From: Hippophae tibetana
Lineage: Eukaryota > Streptophyta > Magnoliopsida > Rosales > Elaeagnaceae
Assembly: GCA_037013495.1 (NCBI GenBank)
Contig: CM072805.1
Location: forward strand, 18,936,669 to 19,000,668
Direction: 5' to 3'
Length of the DNA: 64,000 bases
Positions within the stretch are counted from its first letter, which is position 1; the number at the start of each line of letters is the position of its first letter. Below are positions 22,950-34,766 of this stretch, piece by piece. The notes under the pieces were generated by a model. The model was not told the DNA's origin. It did not search any database and saw nothing but the letters and a program-made list of their open reading frames with translations. The translations under genes were made by a program, and so were the position numbers.

Positions 22950-24890
22950 TAAGACGTTAAACTAAGCGCTGGATGGGAGGCAACCCATCATTTTAGGTAA
23001 TTTTCTGTTATTTATTTTATTTACTTAATTTTATTGTTTATTTTAGTTTAATAATTTTTAAATTGTTAAAATAAAAATATTTTGGTCAGATGTTAGAAGT
23101 TCACAGCAATCTGTCTGTATACACTTTAATGATAAATATGATGGATGCACCTGCATTTCTCCATTACTACTTACACATTCTCAAGAAATAGGTAATATTT
23201 CTTCTCTTTTCTCTTTATCTTTAATTTACAGTTGTTACATTGAGGAAAATGTAAGTTCTAGGTTGGGGGTGGTGAAAAGTTACCATGTTTAATTAAATTT
23301 TTTTTAACAATTTATAAATTAAAAAAAAATCTTTTTTATGTTCACGTTTTCATTTTTTGTGTTTGGTTTTATTTTTGTTTTGTGTGATTTAGTAATTTTT
23401 GAAATAAAAAAAAATTTCTCACAAAAATTTATCATTTCTTTAAATCAAATTTAAGTAAATAGTTAAGTCTTTTGTACTGTTAGATTAATTTTTGAAAACA
23501 TATCATGAAATATTTTGTAATTATTTTTGATAATTAGTTAGTTTTTGTCATAAATAGTATTTCTTGATAAAATGTGGAAATTATATTAAACCCAAAATCG
23601 GTGTTTATGAATTTTTTTTAGTGGAGACTACCCTTGTGAGATATAATTTGAGCCTAATTTCTTTTATTCAGAGTGATATATATATTTTTTCTACTCCAAA
23701 CATATTTCTTATTTATTCAAATTTTTAGATGATCTCTATAGGTATTAGCATTGAATGTATGAATTTTTTCTCATCTTAATAAAGTATCATATATTTTTTA
23801 TTATTATTTTTGCTTAGATTAAATGATTTGAGTAGAAATTGATATTATATGCTTATATCTCATTCATGCATGACTGCTACAAAAACAAGAAGATATATCT
23901 GGGGTTACCTAAACCAAGATCAAACAGAAAAGCCACAAAATTAACCACTCACCAAAATCCTAAAAAATGTACAATCTGTACATGGGTTTACTCTCTAAAA
24001 AAAATTGGAAAGGTAAAGAATATATAGTATAATCTACATACTATGACCCACATTGCCTACAAAGTTGTGAGTACATGCTAATTACAAAAGAAAGATATAG
24101 GAAGTAATTCCCTAAAAAGTCATTGCAATTTCTTCATTTGTAAAAAGCATATATCTTGAAATTCTTTCTTAATGAGTTTGATGTATGCATGGAAATAATT
24201 TTTATATATGATATCTTTATAATTTATACATTTGATTCCTTTCATGAGATCAATGTTAAAATAACACTTTGAGCCTTTATTCTTTATACATATGCGAAAC
24301 TATTAGTTCATTTCTATACATCAACTCTTTCGCATATAAATTAGTATGAATGTTTGAACCCATAGGATTCAGTGTTTTGAGAGTATTGACTTGTGAGGAA
24401 TGGAGTCGAAGCGAATTCGGATTCATGACACTGAAATTGGGTAAAATTAAATTGATACATTTTTTATATGAAATATGAAAATGATTTTAGACTAATTATT
24501 ATAATAAATCATGATTGTTTAAAGAGATTAAAATAACTTATGCTTGAGATTTTAATTATGATCTTAAAGGAGATTAAAAAGTATGAGACATTTTTGTGAT
24601 ATGTTGTTTTCTTTTATTCTTCAGAGTTAATTTTTTATAATTTTAGTTTTTAAGTTGATTGTTTTTATTATTTCTTTTGATTTTTACATTTAATTCAATG
24701 TTTGTGGGTATCATTACTGAAAACACTCACGAGACTCAAACTCGTCCACTAGGGCAACCTAAGGGTTTAAAGACTTGTTGCATAGGTTAAATGCAACCGT
24801 TCAATCCACGAAACTGATTTAGGATAGTTTAATTTTTAGTTTTTATCGCTTCTCTTGCTAAGGGACTAGCAAGAAGCTGGTTGGGGGTTG
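22950..24890 (+). other. LARD non-coding 3' interior and polypurine tract
   Basis: No domain is recognised. GCGCTGGATGGGAGGCAACC lies near 22965, and a 'ctaggttgggggtggtg' string near 23258; both recall 3' regions of Athila-type elements. The polypurine tract is at about 24875-24890, ending at the right LTR. Confidence 0.55.
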
Positions 24891-26410
24891 TGATGAGTGC
24901 TCAAAAAGAACTAAAATTACCATGATTTTATGCACATTAATTGATATAAAAATATATATATTTATATGTTTTATCATATATTTATATAAATTTGTCTTTT
25001 TCGGAATCACAGATATTTTTATTGTTTTTCAGGTATTTTCGCTTAAAAACGTAACTTAAAGACTCAAAAAGGAATACTTGAAGCAATACATCACAAATAT
25101 ATTAATAAATAAATGGGCAAAGGTCAAAAAATAGGGAAAAATTGAACAAAATGGGTCAAAAAGGTCAAAAATGTCAAAAAGGAGAAAATCGTGCCGATCA
25201 CCGCGCGCCCCAGTGCCTAGTCGTGCGCGCAGTACGCAAACACCGCGCGCACCAGCGCGCGCCCAGTCCTAGTTCCGCGCGTGTCTCCCCTGCTCCCGCG
25301 CACACCCAACTGCCCTCCGCGCGCACCGCTGCTCATTTCGCCCCATTTTCGCGCGCAGCCACCCTCATGACGTTATGCTGACGTCATCAATGACCTTAAC
25401 AATTGTACTCTGCGTTTTCACATTTTTTTAACATTTTTTCACTCACTTTTTCTCTCCATCCTCACCTATAAATACCCCCATTCCCTTCACTTCTAAACAC
25501 ACCTAAAAACCATTCTTCTCTTCTCTTTCTTTCTCTCTTTTCCTAGATTTTTAGTTTTTTTTAGTTTTTCTTAGTTTTTAGCTTTTCTTAGTTAATTTCT
25601 CTTGGTTTTAGAGGTCTTCCCTTTTTGCGAAGAACTAGTTATGGTTTTGTAATTTATTAGCTTTTTGATTCAATAAATGGGAGTGCAAATTCCACTTGGA
25701 GGTTTTCCAGCAACGGGAATAGCATCGAAGTTCTGTAAGAATTTTATTTTCTTTACAGTTATTTTTTATGCTTTATTTTTACATGTTATATTTAATTTGT
25801 CTGTGATTAAATTTAACTCTGCTGGCTGTTTATAAACATGATGTAATAATAACGTTGTTATGCTTGTGAAATATTAAATAGGTGAAAATCTCTAAAATGA
25901 ATTGATTTTGTTTTTATTCAAGATTTTATATTAAGAATGATAGAGAGAAATATATTATTTTTCATTACAAACTTAAACCTGAAAATTAGATTTTAAGGTT
26001 TAGTTATCCGATCTGATTTAGAGTAGTACTCTTTTATTTGTTGGTACAATCGCCCGGTAGTTAGAGTGAAGCTTTATTTCAAAAGTTTTTATAAGAATTA
26101 TTATCTGAAAATGTATTGACAACATGTTTTCAGTAGTGGTTTTAAAACTTGAAAGTTAGTACTCGGATAACTAAATTCTTAGGTTTAATTTGGACACCTT
26201 GAATAAAGTTTAAAGTGTCTAACCCCACCAAAGGTGGCATTTAAATGGTTCATTTTCAATCTCTTAGAAAAAAGAATTAATTTAATTAAGCAAATTAATT
26301 ATCAACCCCACTCATAGGTGTTAATTGATTTGTTTAGTTAACAAAGAATATCTAACCCCACCAAAGGTGATATTCATATAAAAAAGAGAGAATCAATAAA
26401 TATCAATTCA
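24891..26410 (+). repeat. LARD 3' LTR
   Basis: It starts TGATGAGTGCTC and ends CAATTCA, then returns directly to Tat coding sequence (CTAGTGGGATTC, reading LVGF). It matches 20565-21998 throughout, apart from a few short length differences in the TATAT and GC-rich parts. Confidence 0.85.
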
Positions 26411-27450
26411 TATCTAGTGGGATTCAACAGTAGCACTACCTATGCAATTGGGATCATGATGTTGCCTATCATGGCAATGAGATCTCTTCTTATGACCAAA
26501 TTTGTAGTGATTGAAGTTCCAACCTATTACAATGCCATTCTAGGTAAACCATGGATACATAAGATGAAAGCAGATCCATATACTTTCCATTAAGTCATCA
26601 AATACCCAACCAAGGAGGGCATAAAAAAGATAAAGGGGGGCCACGAAAGGTTAGGAGTTATTATAATGCTACAATGAAGGAGGTGGTTTCAAAGTAGCAA
26701 TTACATTATGGGTCTTATAAAAAAATACCAAGGACATATGTCTTTGCATGGAAACCTACCGATATGCTTGGGATTGACCCAGAGATTATAACCCACATGT
26801 TGAATGTTGATCCAAAAGCTAAACCTTTCAAACAAAGGAAGAGAAATCTTCCAAGAGAAAAGAATAAGGTGATTAAAGGTCATCTTACCAAACTTAAAGA
26901 GACAAAGATTATTAGAGAGATATACTCTCCAACTTGTTATCAAATGTGGAGCTAGTGAAAAAGGCTTGTGAATCACCTTGTATGTATACAGCCTTCACAA
27001 ACTTGAATCATGCATGTCCAAAGGACTACTTTCCCCTATTAAGTATTGATCAATTATTCAATGCTACCTCTAGGTTTGAATAAATGAGTTTTCTTTATGC
27101 ATATTTCAATTATCATCAAATTAGAATGCATATAGAAGATGAGAAGAAAAAATCTTTTATTATTGAGGAAAAGACCTTTTGTTACACTTGAATGACCTTT
27201 GGTTTATAGAATACGGGAGCTACGTATCAACACCTTGTCAATAAGATACTTTTTGACCAACTAGGAAGGAATCTAGAAGAATACGTGGATGACATTGTGA
27301 TAAAGTCAACACAACTTGTAAACCATGTTAAAGACTTGAAAGAAATATTTCATGTAATCCATAGGTATGGTATAATATTAAACCCTAAAAAATGTATTTT
27401 TGGTGTTGATTTAGGGAAATTCCTAAGATATCTTGTATCCACTTAGGGAT
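26411..27450 (+). mobile_element. Tat element reverse transcriptase region
   Basis: NAILGKPW (about 26530) marks the end of the protease-linker. From 26764 the DPKAKPFKQRKRNL and INKxHLxKLxExxxIREI patterns mark the start of the reverse transcriptase, and the catalytic YVDDIVIKS lies at 27282-27308. Motif order and spacing match Ty3/Gypsy polymerases. Broken fossil. Confidence 0.8.
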
Positions 27451-27599
27451 TTGAGGCCAATCCAGACAAGATACAAGCCTTGGTCAACATGAAACCTTTT
27501 AGTAACTTGAAAGGAATTCAAAAAAAAAAAAAAAGTGGAATAATAATGGCACTCAACAGGTTCATTTCTTAATGCACTTACAAATGCTTACCATGCTTC

Positions 27600-27960
27600 A
27601 AAATGTTGAGAAAAAACACGTCAATTTCTGGAAAGAAGATTGTGACAGAGCCTTCCAAGGAACAAACAATATCTAAGAAAGCCTCTCGTCTTGGTCAGCC
27701 CTACCCTATGCAAAAAGTTATATTTATTTTTAGTTGTTACTCCTCGTACTTGTAGTGCCGTATTTGTTACCGAAATAAATAACATCCAACATCTCGTCTA
27801 CTACATTAGCCAGATTCTGAAAGATTCCAAAAGCAAATATTCAATAATTGATAAGTTAGCCATTGCTCTAAAAGTGACAATGTGAAAACTTAGACATAAC
27901 TTTGGCTCACATGTAGTGGAAGTGCTCACTTCCCAACCACTTAAGAGCGTGTTGACGAAG
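27600..27960 (+). mobile_element. Tat element RNase H (Gypsy-type)
   Basis: At 27691-27885 the segment reads LYLFLVVTPRTCSAVFV, then HLVYYISQILKDSKSKYSII and DKLAIAL. These match the conserved LYLAVSxxAVSAVLxRE, PVYYVSKALxxAExRYPxIEK pattern of plant Gypsy RNase H. Confidence 0.78.
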
Positions 27961-27989
27961 CTAAAGGTAGTCAGGAGACTAGAAATATT

Positions 27990-28664
27990 ATGATAAAGCT
28001 AAGAGAATATGATATCAAGTATATGTCTAGAACTTCCATCAAAGCTCAAACGCTAACAGATTTTGTTGTTGAGTTTAGTGAGTCACCAAAAGTTACGACT
28101 GACAAAGTAAAAGGAAAAGTATATGGCATGGATCAGAAGGAAATACCAACTTGGCAAGTACTTGTCGATGGTGCTCATAACTTTAAAGGCACGAGGCTAG
28201 GGGTAGTCATAATAGATCACGATGAAAACTATTTTGAATGCACTGTTATGATGGATTTCCAAGTGACCAATAACATTGTAGATTACGAGGCATCTATATT
28301 TGGCACTATGACTTCAAAGAAATTTAAGGGCAATAACATTATTTTGCATAGTGATTCATGACTGGTGGTCAATAAATACTTGGGTATATTTGAAGCTAAA
28401 GACAATAAGATAAGGAGATATGTAAAAAGGCTAAAAAAGGAATGCTTGAAATTTGTTGACTTTAAGAAGATCAAGCAAATATCGAGAAATGATAATTGTC
28501 ATGCAGATGCTTTGGCTATGATAGCCGTTGTACGTGAGGCCAACCATAATAGGGAAATTTCCATAACAATCCTTACAGAGGCCAATTTAGAAGAAGTAGA
28601 AAAAATAGTTGGAAGTTTGGTGAGGCCACTAACCCATAGTTTACTCCTATCCTTAACTTCCTAA
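27990..28664 (+). mobile_element. Tat element second (archaeal-like) RNase H domain
   Basis: After QTLTDFVVEF (the usual QALADFxxE linker) comes WQVLVDGAHNFKGTRLGVVI, which matches the VDGASNxxGxGxGVxL start of the additional RNase H found only in Tat-lineage elements. It continues through NNIVDYEASIFG (usual NNxAEYEAL) and ends with ISRNDNCHADALAMIA (usual RxxNxxADALA). This domain is the best lineage marker in the element. Confidence 0.82.
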
Positions 28665-28779
28665 AAAATGGGGACTTACTTGAAAACTGGAAGCTAGCAA
28701 AAGAAATCAAGACTAAGGCAAGCATTACATGATTCAAAATAACAAATTGTATAGAAAAATAGCCCTTGAACTTGGACTC

Positions 28780-29215
28780 TTGTGCATAGCTAGAGAATAG
28801 CCTGAAAAAATCATGTTTGATGCTCACGAGGGAGAGTGTGGCTCCCATTTAGGAGGAATAAATTTGTCCCAATGAATTACTAGATAGGGTTACTATTGGC
28901 CAATGATATTAGTAGATTGTATAAGGTACACCCAAGCATGTGATAAATGTCAAAGGTTCACCCCATTATCTCATATGCCACCAACCACAATGACGAGGAT
29001 AATTATCCCATGGCCCTTCAACAAATGAGGACTAGATATAGTAGGACCCTACCACTAGTAGTGGACCAAAATAGGTTCTTTCTGGTTGTCATAAATTATT
29101 TTTCCAAATGGATTAAGGAAGAATGTAGATCAGGTAGAGCGCTCTCCCTTAAAATTCTATGTTATGAGTTGATAACCTCAGTCATATACCAGGTATACCA
29201 GGTATACCTCTTTGA
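28780..29215 (+). mobile_element. Tat element integrase region
   Basis: The zinc-binding HHCC part is visible as DAHEGECGSHLGG and then YWP, CxxCDKCQRF. The catalytic core begins near 29020 and includes FFLVVINYFSKWIKEE, matching the FxxVAIDYFTKWVEAE strand of Gypsy integrases. The C-terminal half of the core is not recognisable, and a tandem-repeat tract takes over. Confidence 0.75.
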
Positions 29216-29445
29216 CAAATGATGTTAGAGAGTTGATCACCTTGATCATGGACTACGTAGAGCATTCTCCCTTAAAATTCCATGTCATAAGTTGATCACC
29301 TGGTCAGGAACTAGGTAGAGCACTCTAATGGATGAAGTTAGAGAGTTGATCACCTCAATCATAGATTAGGTAGAGCATTTTCCCTCAAAATTCCATGTCA
29401 TGAGCTGATCACCTCGATTATAGACTAGGTAGACTACTCCAATAA
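29130..29445 (+). repeat. Tandem-repeat tract in Tat element, about 57-bp sub-units
   Basis: Five copies of GGTAGAGC(A/G) followed by 'ctc/ttc' blocks occur near 29134, 29258, 29316, 29371 and 29428. They alternate with GAG(T/C)TGATCACCT(C). Spacing is about 57 bases, or twice that. Tat and Ogre elements are known for tandem repeats in this 3' non-coding region. Confidence 0.75.
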
Positions 29446-29639
29446 TTTCCCTATTCCACCTACTTAAGCTTGATAATTGTCCAAGTTAGACCACATAATT
29501 ATTACATTGATCAAGCTTTATAAGTCCATCCTATTGAAAATGAAGTTACATTGATCGATCTTACAAAGCTTTACAAGTTTATTAATAAAGAGCTCAGTGT
29601 TCTAAAATTACTAAAAATCCTTAAGACGTTTGGATGCAC

Positions 29640-32600
29640 GATCAATGTCCTAGGAATTTTCCTTTTCCACTAAGGGAAACAACGCACCCTGAATCTTGAC
29701 AACTTTTTGACAAATATTGACTCCTACCTCAGTGGAGGCTAAGCTTGAGTTAACAATTGAATGTTCCAATTCCTCAGTAACACCCATCACCTTGAGGAAT
29801 ACTCCTTCAGATCGCTTCATGTAAACTTTCGCCCAATAGGATTCTCTGTCAATCAGAGCAGCCATTTTAGTCATGGTTCTTCTTTCACATACCCAAGTTT
29901 AAGATAACTATTCTTTACAAGACTTGAGCTCATACTTGGTTTCTTCAAAAAGAGAAAACTTATCCTTATGTTTGGATAGCTTGGTCTTTAATTTCTCTAC
30001 CTCGGTGATAAGCCTAGCGTTCTCTTATTTTAAAGCTCGAGTTGAGCATCTATTTTTTAGGTTCTTCAAAAAAAAGAGGACATCTGAATTACAAGTATCC
30101 CTAATCCCTTTTTATAGAGAATGACATTGGGATAAGAAAAAGACAAATGTCCTACAAGTGATGAGGTAGGTCAACCATCACTTGTCTCAGAGTCTTCATC
30201 CTAGTCGTCACCCTCATTATGGGTTTGTGTGGACGAGTACAATGGCATAACTGAGATGTTGAATATTTGATAATAGTATTGACCGAGGCCTTTCCTTTTT
30301 GGATTCTTTCTTGAGTTAGTCCATAGCCAAGTTATAGCCGATTTTAATGCTCAAAGAAAGATGTTTGATCATGGCATCGAGGTTGCGCTTTTTCTTCTCT
30401 TTTTCATGAGAAATATGTCTTTGGCATCATTAAGCTTGTGCTTACAAGCTTCAACCTTAGCCTTTAGTTTTTTCTAAGTCTTCCCGAGCATCTCAAAATG
30501 CCTCGAGTTGTCATTTAACTCATGTATTGTCTTGGCTATTTTTTCCTCCTGGTCGATAGCCTCATCCTTCTTCTTGTTTGTCTTTACTAGTAACACAACA
30601 TTCTTGGCTCAGGTGGAGGCATGATTCTATTTTTCTACCTCAAGCAGGTGCTTTAATTTTTCAACACCTAAAACTCTACTAAGCCATTGAATAAGTTGGG
30701 CCTGAAAATGAGTGATATGTGAACTCGATGTGAGTAAAATATAAACTCAAATTGTAAAGTAAAAGCTTAAGGTGATACTTACTTGATACAAGATTCTAAT
30801 GAGCACGACCATAGAATGAGCATCCTCGTACATAGCATCGAGATCCTTCTCATGTACCATATAAGGGAGGTTATCCACATAATGGTCCAACTTCTCTTGA
30901 ATTATACCCTATACAAGGCCATTCCCTCAGCTTCTACAGTGAGATCGTCGATAATGCCTTTTTCCCTCCTCGAGTCTCTTATAAGGGAGTATGTGTCTAT
31001 TAGCTTGAGGCAACAAACATTGGAATATGATAACCTGGGGATGTTGGAAAAGGCTTGACCATAGTGAGTAGGCATGAGGATGGGCACCTTGATGGTCACA
31101 TGTTTTTTTTTCTTTTTGGATTGAAAATGAGTGGTTTCTTACCCAGAAGACTTGCCCTTCTTCTTTCCTTTAGAGGATCGTGTTCCTTGGGAGGGAGTTG
31201 TTCTTTTTTGGGAGCTCATATCTTATTTGGAAACTCTGTTTTGAAGCTAGGATAATAAGGTATCAGTGTTAAACTCCATGATACATACGAAGAAAAAAAG
31301 GAAAAGGAAGTGATTGATTTTCAAAAGCTTGAGCTAAACAAGAAAGGAAAATTAGAAGTAAGCTCAAGGCTTATTCACCATCATCACGGACAACTTCAAA
31401 CCTCCCCTTAAAGTCAATTGGAGGGAGCTTGTGTTTCTTGGGTGCCTAAGGTTTACATATTATCCTGTTGAATAACTTCATTAAACATCGTATCATCAAC
31501 TCGTAAGCAACAAAACACAAGGTGTTCAATAGTTTCATCCATTGTGTTTTATTAGACAAAAAGTTATGAATATTAGCCAACATTTGTTTAGCCTTTGGGC
31601 CCAAGGTTGTGATAATGAAACCCATATTCCTTATCACGAGTTTGGTTTCAGTCCAACTACTTCTTATCAACCTCGTGTCACTAATTGAAGTTTCCCACAG
31701 ACCAGACATATTGAAGAAGTACTCCTTCTAGTTCTTCTCATTCTTAAAGAGGATCACGCGTATGCCTTAATCCTGCTTGATTGATATATAGACCCTCCCC
31801 ATGTCTGTGGAGTTTTGTTTTAATACTTATGCTTCATTGAACTCAGGTATTTCCAACTCGACCCCAAAACTCTCTACATATAAGGATGAGACAAAAGAAG
31901 TACATCCACCCTAGCCATAAGACCTTTTCATGAAAGGCTATCCATCCAGCTAGAGGTGGTACATTATCAAGAGTGCCCAACCTAGGGATCATTATTTGAA
32001 CGGATGAGGTAATATCATACATCTTTCTTAGGCTATCCTCATCCTAAAGAGCTAAACCACTAGGCTTGACCTTGGCTTCCTAACCTTTGGTTCGACCTGT
32101 GGGTTCACTAGTACCTTTCCTCCTCGAGTTTTCCCTCCATGATCTGAGACAGATACCTAGGTCTGAGGTACGTTAAACCTGATTGTTAGTGTGCCTGAGG
32201 TAGACATAGAATAAGGAGGCTCAGATATTTCTTCTTCATTCGAGATACTTGTTTCACTTAAGGACCCTGATGTATCACTTTCTGCTTGACCAGAGTAACT
32301 AGGGTCTTGAGGGCTATCCTATGAAGAAGAGCTCAAGGAGCATAAAGGAAGAACTACCTTGCCATTACCCCATGATGATACCTCTCTATGCATGGTTTCT
32401 ACAAAAAGATTCCAGAAGAAACAAAATGGTAAGGTATGAGGAAATAAAAGTTACCTAAGGATGAGTTTTCAAAGTAAAAGAGGAAGGAATTTAAGGATCG
32501 ACCTAAAAGAAATCATAAAAAAATTTAGACTTGAGGATTGATCCTTAAAAGCCTGAGTAAAAATAATTACGTGCTGAGATACTTTTCTTACCACCCAAGC

Positions 32601-32720
32601 AAAAAAGTTATATGGCGCGATCCAAAAAGATAGAACGATTTTGTTCCAACTTCTATTTGATGTTCTAGAAATAATGAAATAAAGCATGCCTTGGCTCCTC
32701 CTTATATAGAAATTCAAATC
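29640..32720 (-). mobile_element. Tat element antisense extra reading region (PF04195-like)
   Basis: The region between integrase and 3' LTR reads on the opposite strand. Near 32040-31880 the minus strand reads RKMYDITSSVQIMIPRLG, and a little further on PPLAGWIAFHEKV. This resembles the 'putative gypsy type transposon' domain (PF04195), in which a PxxGxxxxxP strand precedes a PPPGxxxxYExxxxxGLRFPL motif. Lower coordinates are Lys/Glu-rich and helical (29650-31710). Extra antisense frames of this sort are known in several Tat elements; their function is unknown. Broken fossil. Confidence 0.6.
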
Positions 32721-33013
32721 TTCTCTCTCTAATTAACTAAAAAGTATTTATTAGGGCGTACCAAACGCTTCAAAATTCGCTGGCTAGTTACTAGTCTTTC
32801 ATCCCAATTGAAGAACCGAGCTGAAAGAGTAAAGGGGACTTGATGTTTGAAAATATGGCTCGACATGGAGCTTGACCCATGAACAGTCTGAGCCATTAGA
32901 TGTATTGTTATAGAAGACCCAATTTGTGCATGCGCCTACAACGATAATTATAGGGTGCCTTTGCTTATGAAAAATAACTTTCAGTATTGGAAGGTCAACT
33001 ACTAGCACGAGCC

Positions 33014-33211
33014 ATCAAAGTGGTTGACCTTAAGTTAGATTATGTTTTTACATATGTACCCCTTGACATGCTGCGACATGTACCCCTATATGATTGACAC
33101 GTGTAATGTAATGTCCTATATATATGGACCTTATATGAGATCCAATCAATCCACTTTCAATTCTCTAACTTCTCTCTAGTTTCTCTCTCTGAAAGCCAGA
33201 TCATCCCAACA
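33014..33211 (+). repeat. Tat element 3' LTR
   Basis: It starts ATCAAAGTGGTTGACC and ends CATCCCAACA. Sequence on its right returns to the pararetrovirus relic. Confidence 0.85.
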
Positions 33212-34330
33212 GCTTCCTCAATTTCATTTTCACTGGATTCAATGATATATCTTTATTTATCTTCTCTGATTAATTTCTAATATATTTCATTTGCTACAAT
33301 TTTTAAGTATTTTTTACCTAGGGGATAGTTCTCTTACATTAATAGATGTTGTTATGTTAAATTTGTAAACTAGACTAACATTTTTTGTCATTTTGTGAGC
33401 TAATAGAACTTTACAAGTTGAAGGATTTGATTGTGTTGTTAGAGATGTTTGTATGATTATACTCATACCACTAGTCAATTCATTTATGGCTTTTTTCTTA
33501 TCTCTTATACAATCTAAATTTAAAATATCATATTTGTAATTTTCATGAATTTTGAATTTTTTCGGGATACTATCTTGAATTCCCAATGTAATCCTTATTC
33601 CATTTTGTGTTGTGGTATCCTTCCATAAGAAATATTAGATTCTTCCAACCTTTGTCTATTTCTTTCTTCTCTATGTAAGTCTGATGTTTCTTTTTGATAA
33701 AGAACTAATAATGGAATTAGTTTCATATAATCTTTTTGGGTCATAAATTCTATTTCAGAATCATTTTTGCTAACTATTATCATGTCATCTTCTTCTTTAT
33801 TTGTATAAAGTTTTTCATTTGATAGGGTTAACAATCTAAGTAATTTATATCCTTATCTTCAAGGTCCATAAATTGTTTTTCTAATTCTTTCTTATATTTT
33901 ATTAAACTATGATTATGGTTTTTTTTATCTTTAGATTTTTCCACATTTATCCTTTTTTTTCGTTCCTAAATATCAACACATCTAATCTTTCTTTTCTTAA
34001 TCATTCAAATGGATCAAGCTTATCGTTATAATATCTTTGTTTATAAATATGTTATTTATATATTTTTAATTCTATAAATTTCTCGTGTATATATAGTTGT
34101 AATTATTTATTAAATTCTCTTACTTTATTTATGAGTTCTTTTTGTATTTTATTTATGTTTTCGAAAGATTTATTAACGTTTGATTCTTATATTATATTCA
34201 TTTTTCTTACTAAAAAATTTATTATTATTTCTTGATTTTTTTATTTCTTAATTTTTTTATTTTTATGTATAAAATTATTATTAATTTTTATTAAATTTAA
34301 AAAATATTTATAATATTATTGAAACCTTAA
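33212..34330 (-). mobile_element. Endogenous pararetrovirus relic, 5' part
   Basis: Continuation of the viral relic on the far side of the Tat element. Minus-strand segments 33595-33834 and 33314-33586 are acidic to polar. The second carries YDILNLDCIRDKKKAINE followed by a SxIIQTSLTTQSNPST string, which I associate with the upstream part of Florendovirus/Petuvirus-type polyproteins (movement protein to coat protein). Further upstream (34300-34050) the reading is helical. The exact domain is uncertain; the relation to the 14380-18395 part is inferred from orientation, order and style. Broken fossil. Confidence 0.6.
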
Positions 34331-34766
34331 ATATTTTTTTATCTTATTTCAAAACTTGGTCCTTTTTGTTAAATATCCGATCAATAGTCACTCATTTCTT
34401 TCCCTACTTGACTAGTGTGCTATCTCTACCAAATCAACCATAGGGTCAACTGAGTTAATGTAATTGCTTCAGCTTGAAGGATCATCATCTTCTTCTTTTC
34501 ACTGTTCTTTGTCTACACTTGCAGCGTCCTTGATTATCTGTGTAATTAGAAAGTAATAAGAGGTCAGATTCATTATTTTGTTTCATAAATCATTAATATA
34601 AACATGTTCCATAATTTTTCACCTTTTTTTAGAACTATTTTCCCAAAGAAGCAGTGAAATTTTATGTTTCTTGGAAACTTGTTCTTTTTACCCACTATAC
34701 TTTTTTACTTTTTTTGGTAGAACAATAAAGTTTTCCATCTAAATTCTTGATCCAGCTACAACAAGT
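34331..34766. other. Intergenic region upstream of SDE3-like gene
   Basis: This should hold the promoter and 5' leader of the SDE3-like locus. No clear TATA box at a convincing distance was identified. Confidence 0.4.

Larger units (their letters stand above)
20565..26410 (+). mobile_element. Non-coding LTR element (LARD-like) nested in the Tat element
   Basis: Two long direct repeats (20565-21998 and 24891-26410) of about 1.43 and 1.52 kb enclose about 2.9 kb with no recognisable protein domain. The right LTR begins TGATGAGTGC directly after a polypurine tract (GGTTGGGGG), giving plus orientation. Long LTRs with a non-coding interior fit a large retrotransposon derivative (LARD). The interior string GCGCTGGATGGGAGGCAACC resembles one I associate with Athila-type Gypsy 3' regions, so the mobilising partner may be an Athila element. 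The LTRs are nearly identical in long stretches (differences of a few percent by eye), so this insertion is younger than its host element. Flanks share TA(T)CTA, a possible imperfect target duplication. Confidence 0.78.
18396..33211 (+). mobile_element. Tat-lineage Ty3/Gypsy LTR retrotransposon, interrupted by a LARD
   Basis: Two LTRs of about 200 bases (18396-18595 and 33014-33211) enclose, on the plus strand, primer-binding site, gag, protease, reverse transcriptase, RNase H, a second RNase H-like domain, integrase, a tandem-repeat tract and an antisense reading region. The double RNase H and the antisense region are hallmarks of the Tat lineage. Without the 5.8 kb insertion at 20565-26410 the element is about 9 kb. 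The LTRs differ at roughly 25 of 200 positions by eye, so the insertion is several million years old. It is broken many times. No clear 5-bp target duplication was seen. Confidence 0.85.

Noticed and set aside
25142-25381. 79-residue Ala/Arg/Pro-rich frame in the LARD 3' LTR
   Set aside because: By-product of the GC-rich LTR block; the equivalent part of the other LTR does not keep the frame.
30783-31255. Plus-strand frames in the Tat 3' region as extra genes
   Set aside because: The opposite strand carries the family-like reading; these are shadows.
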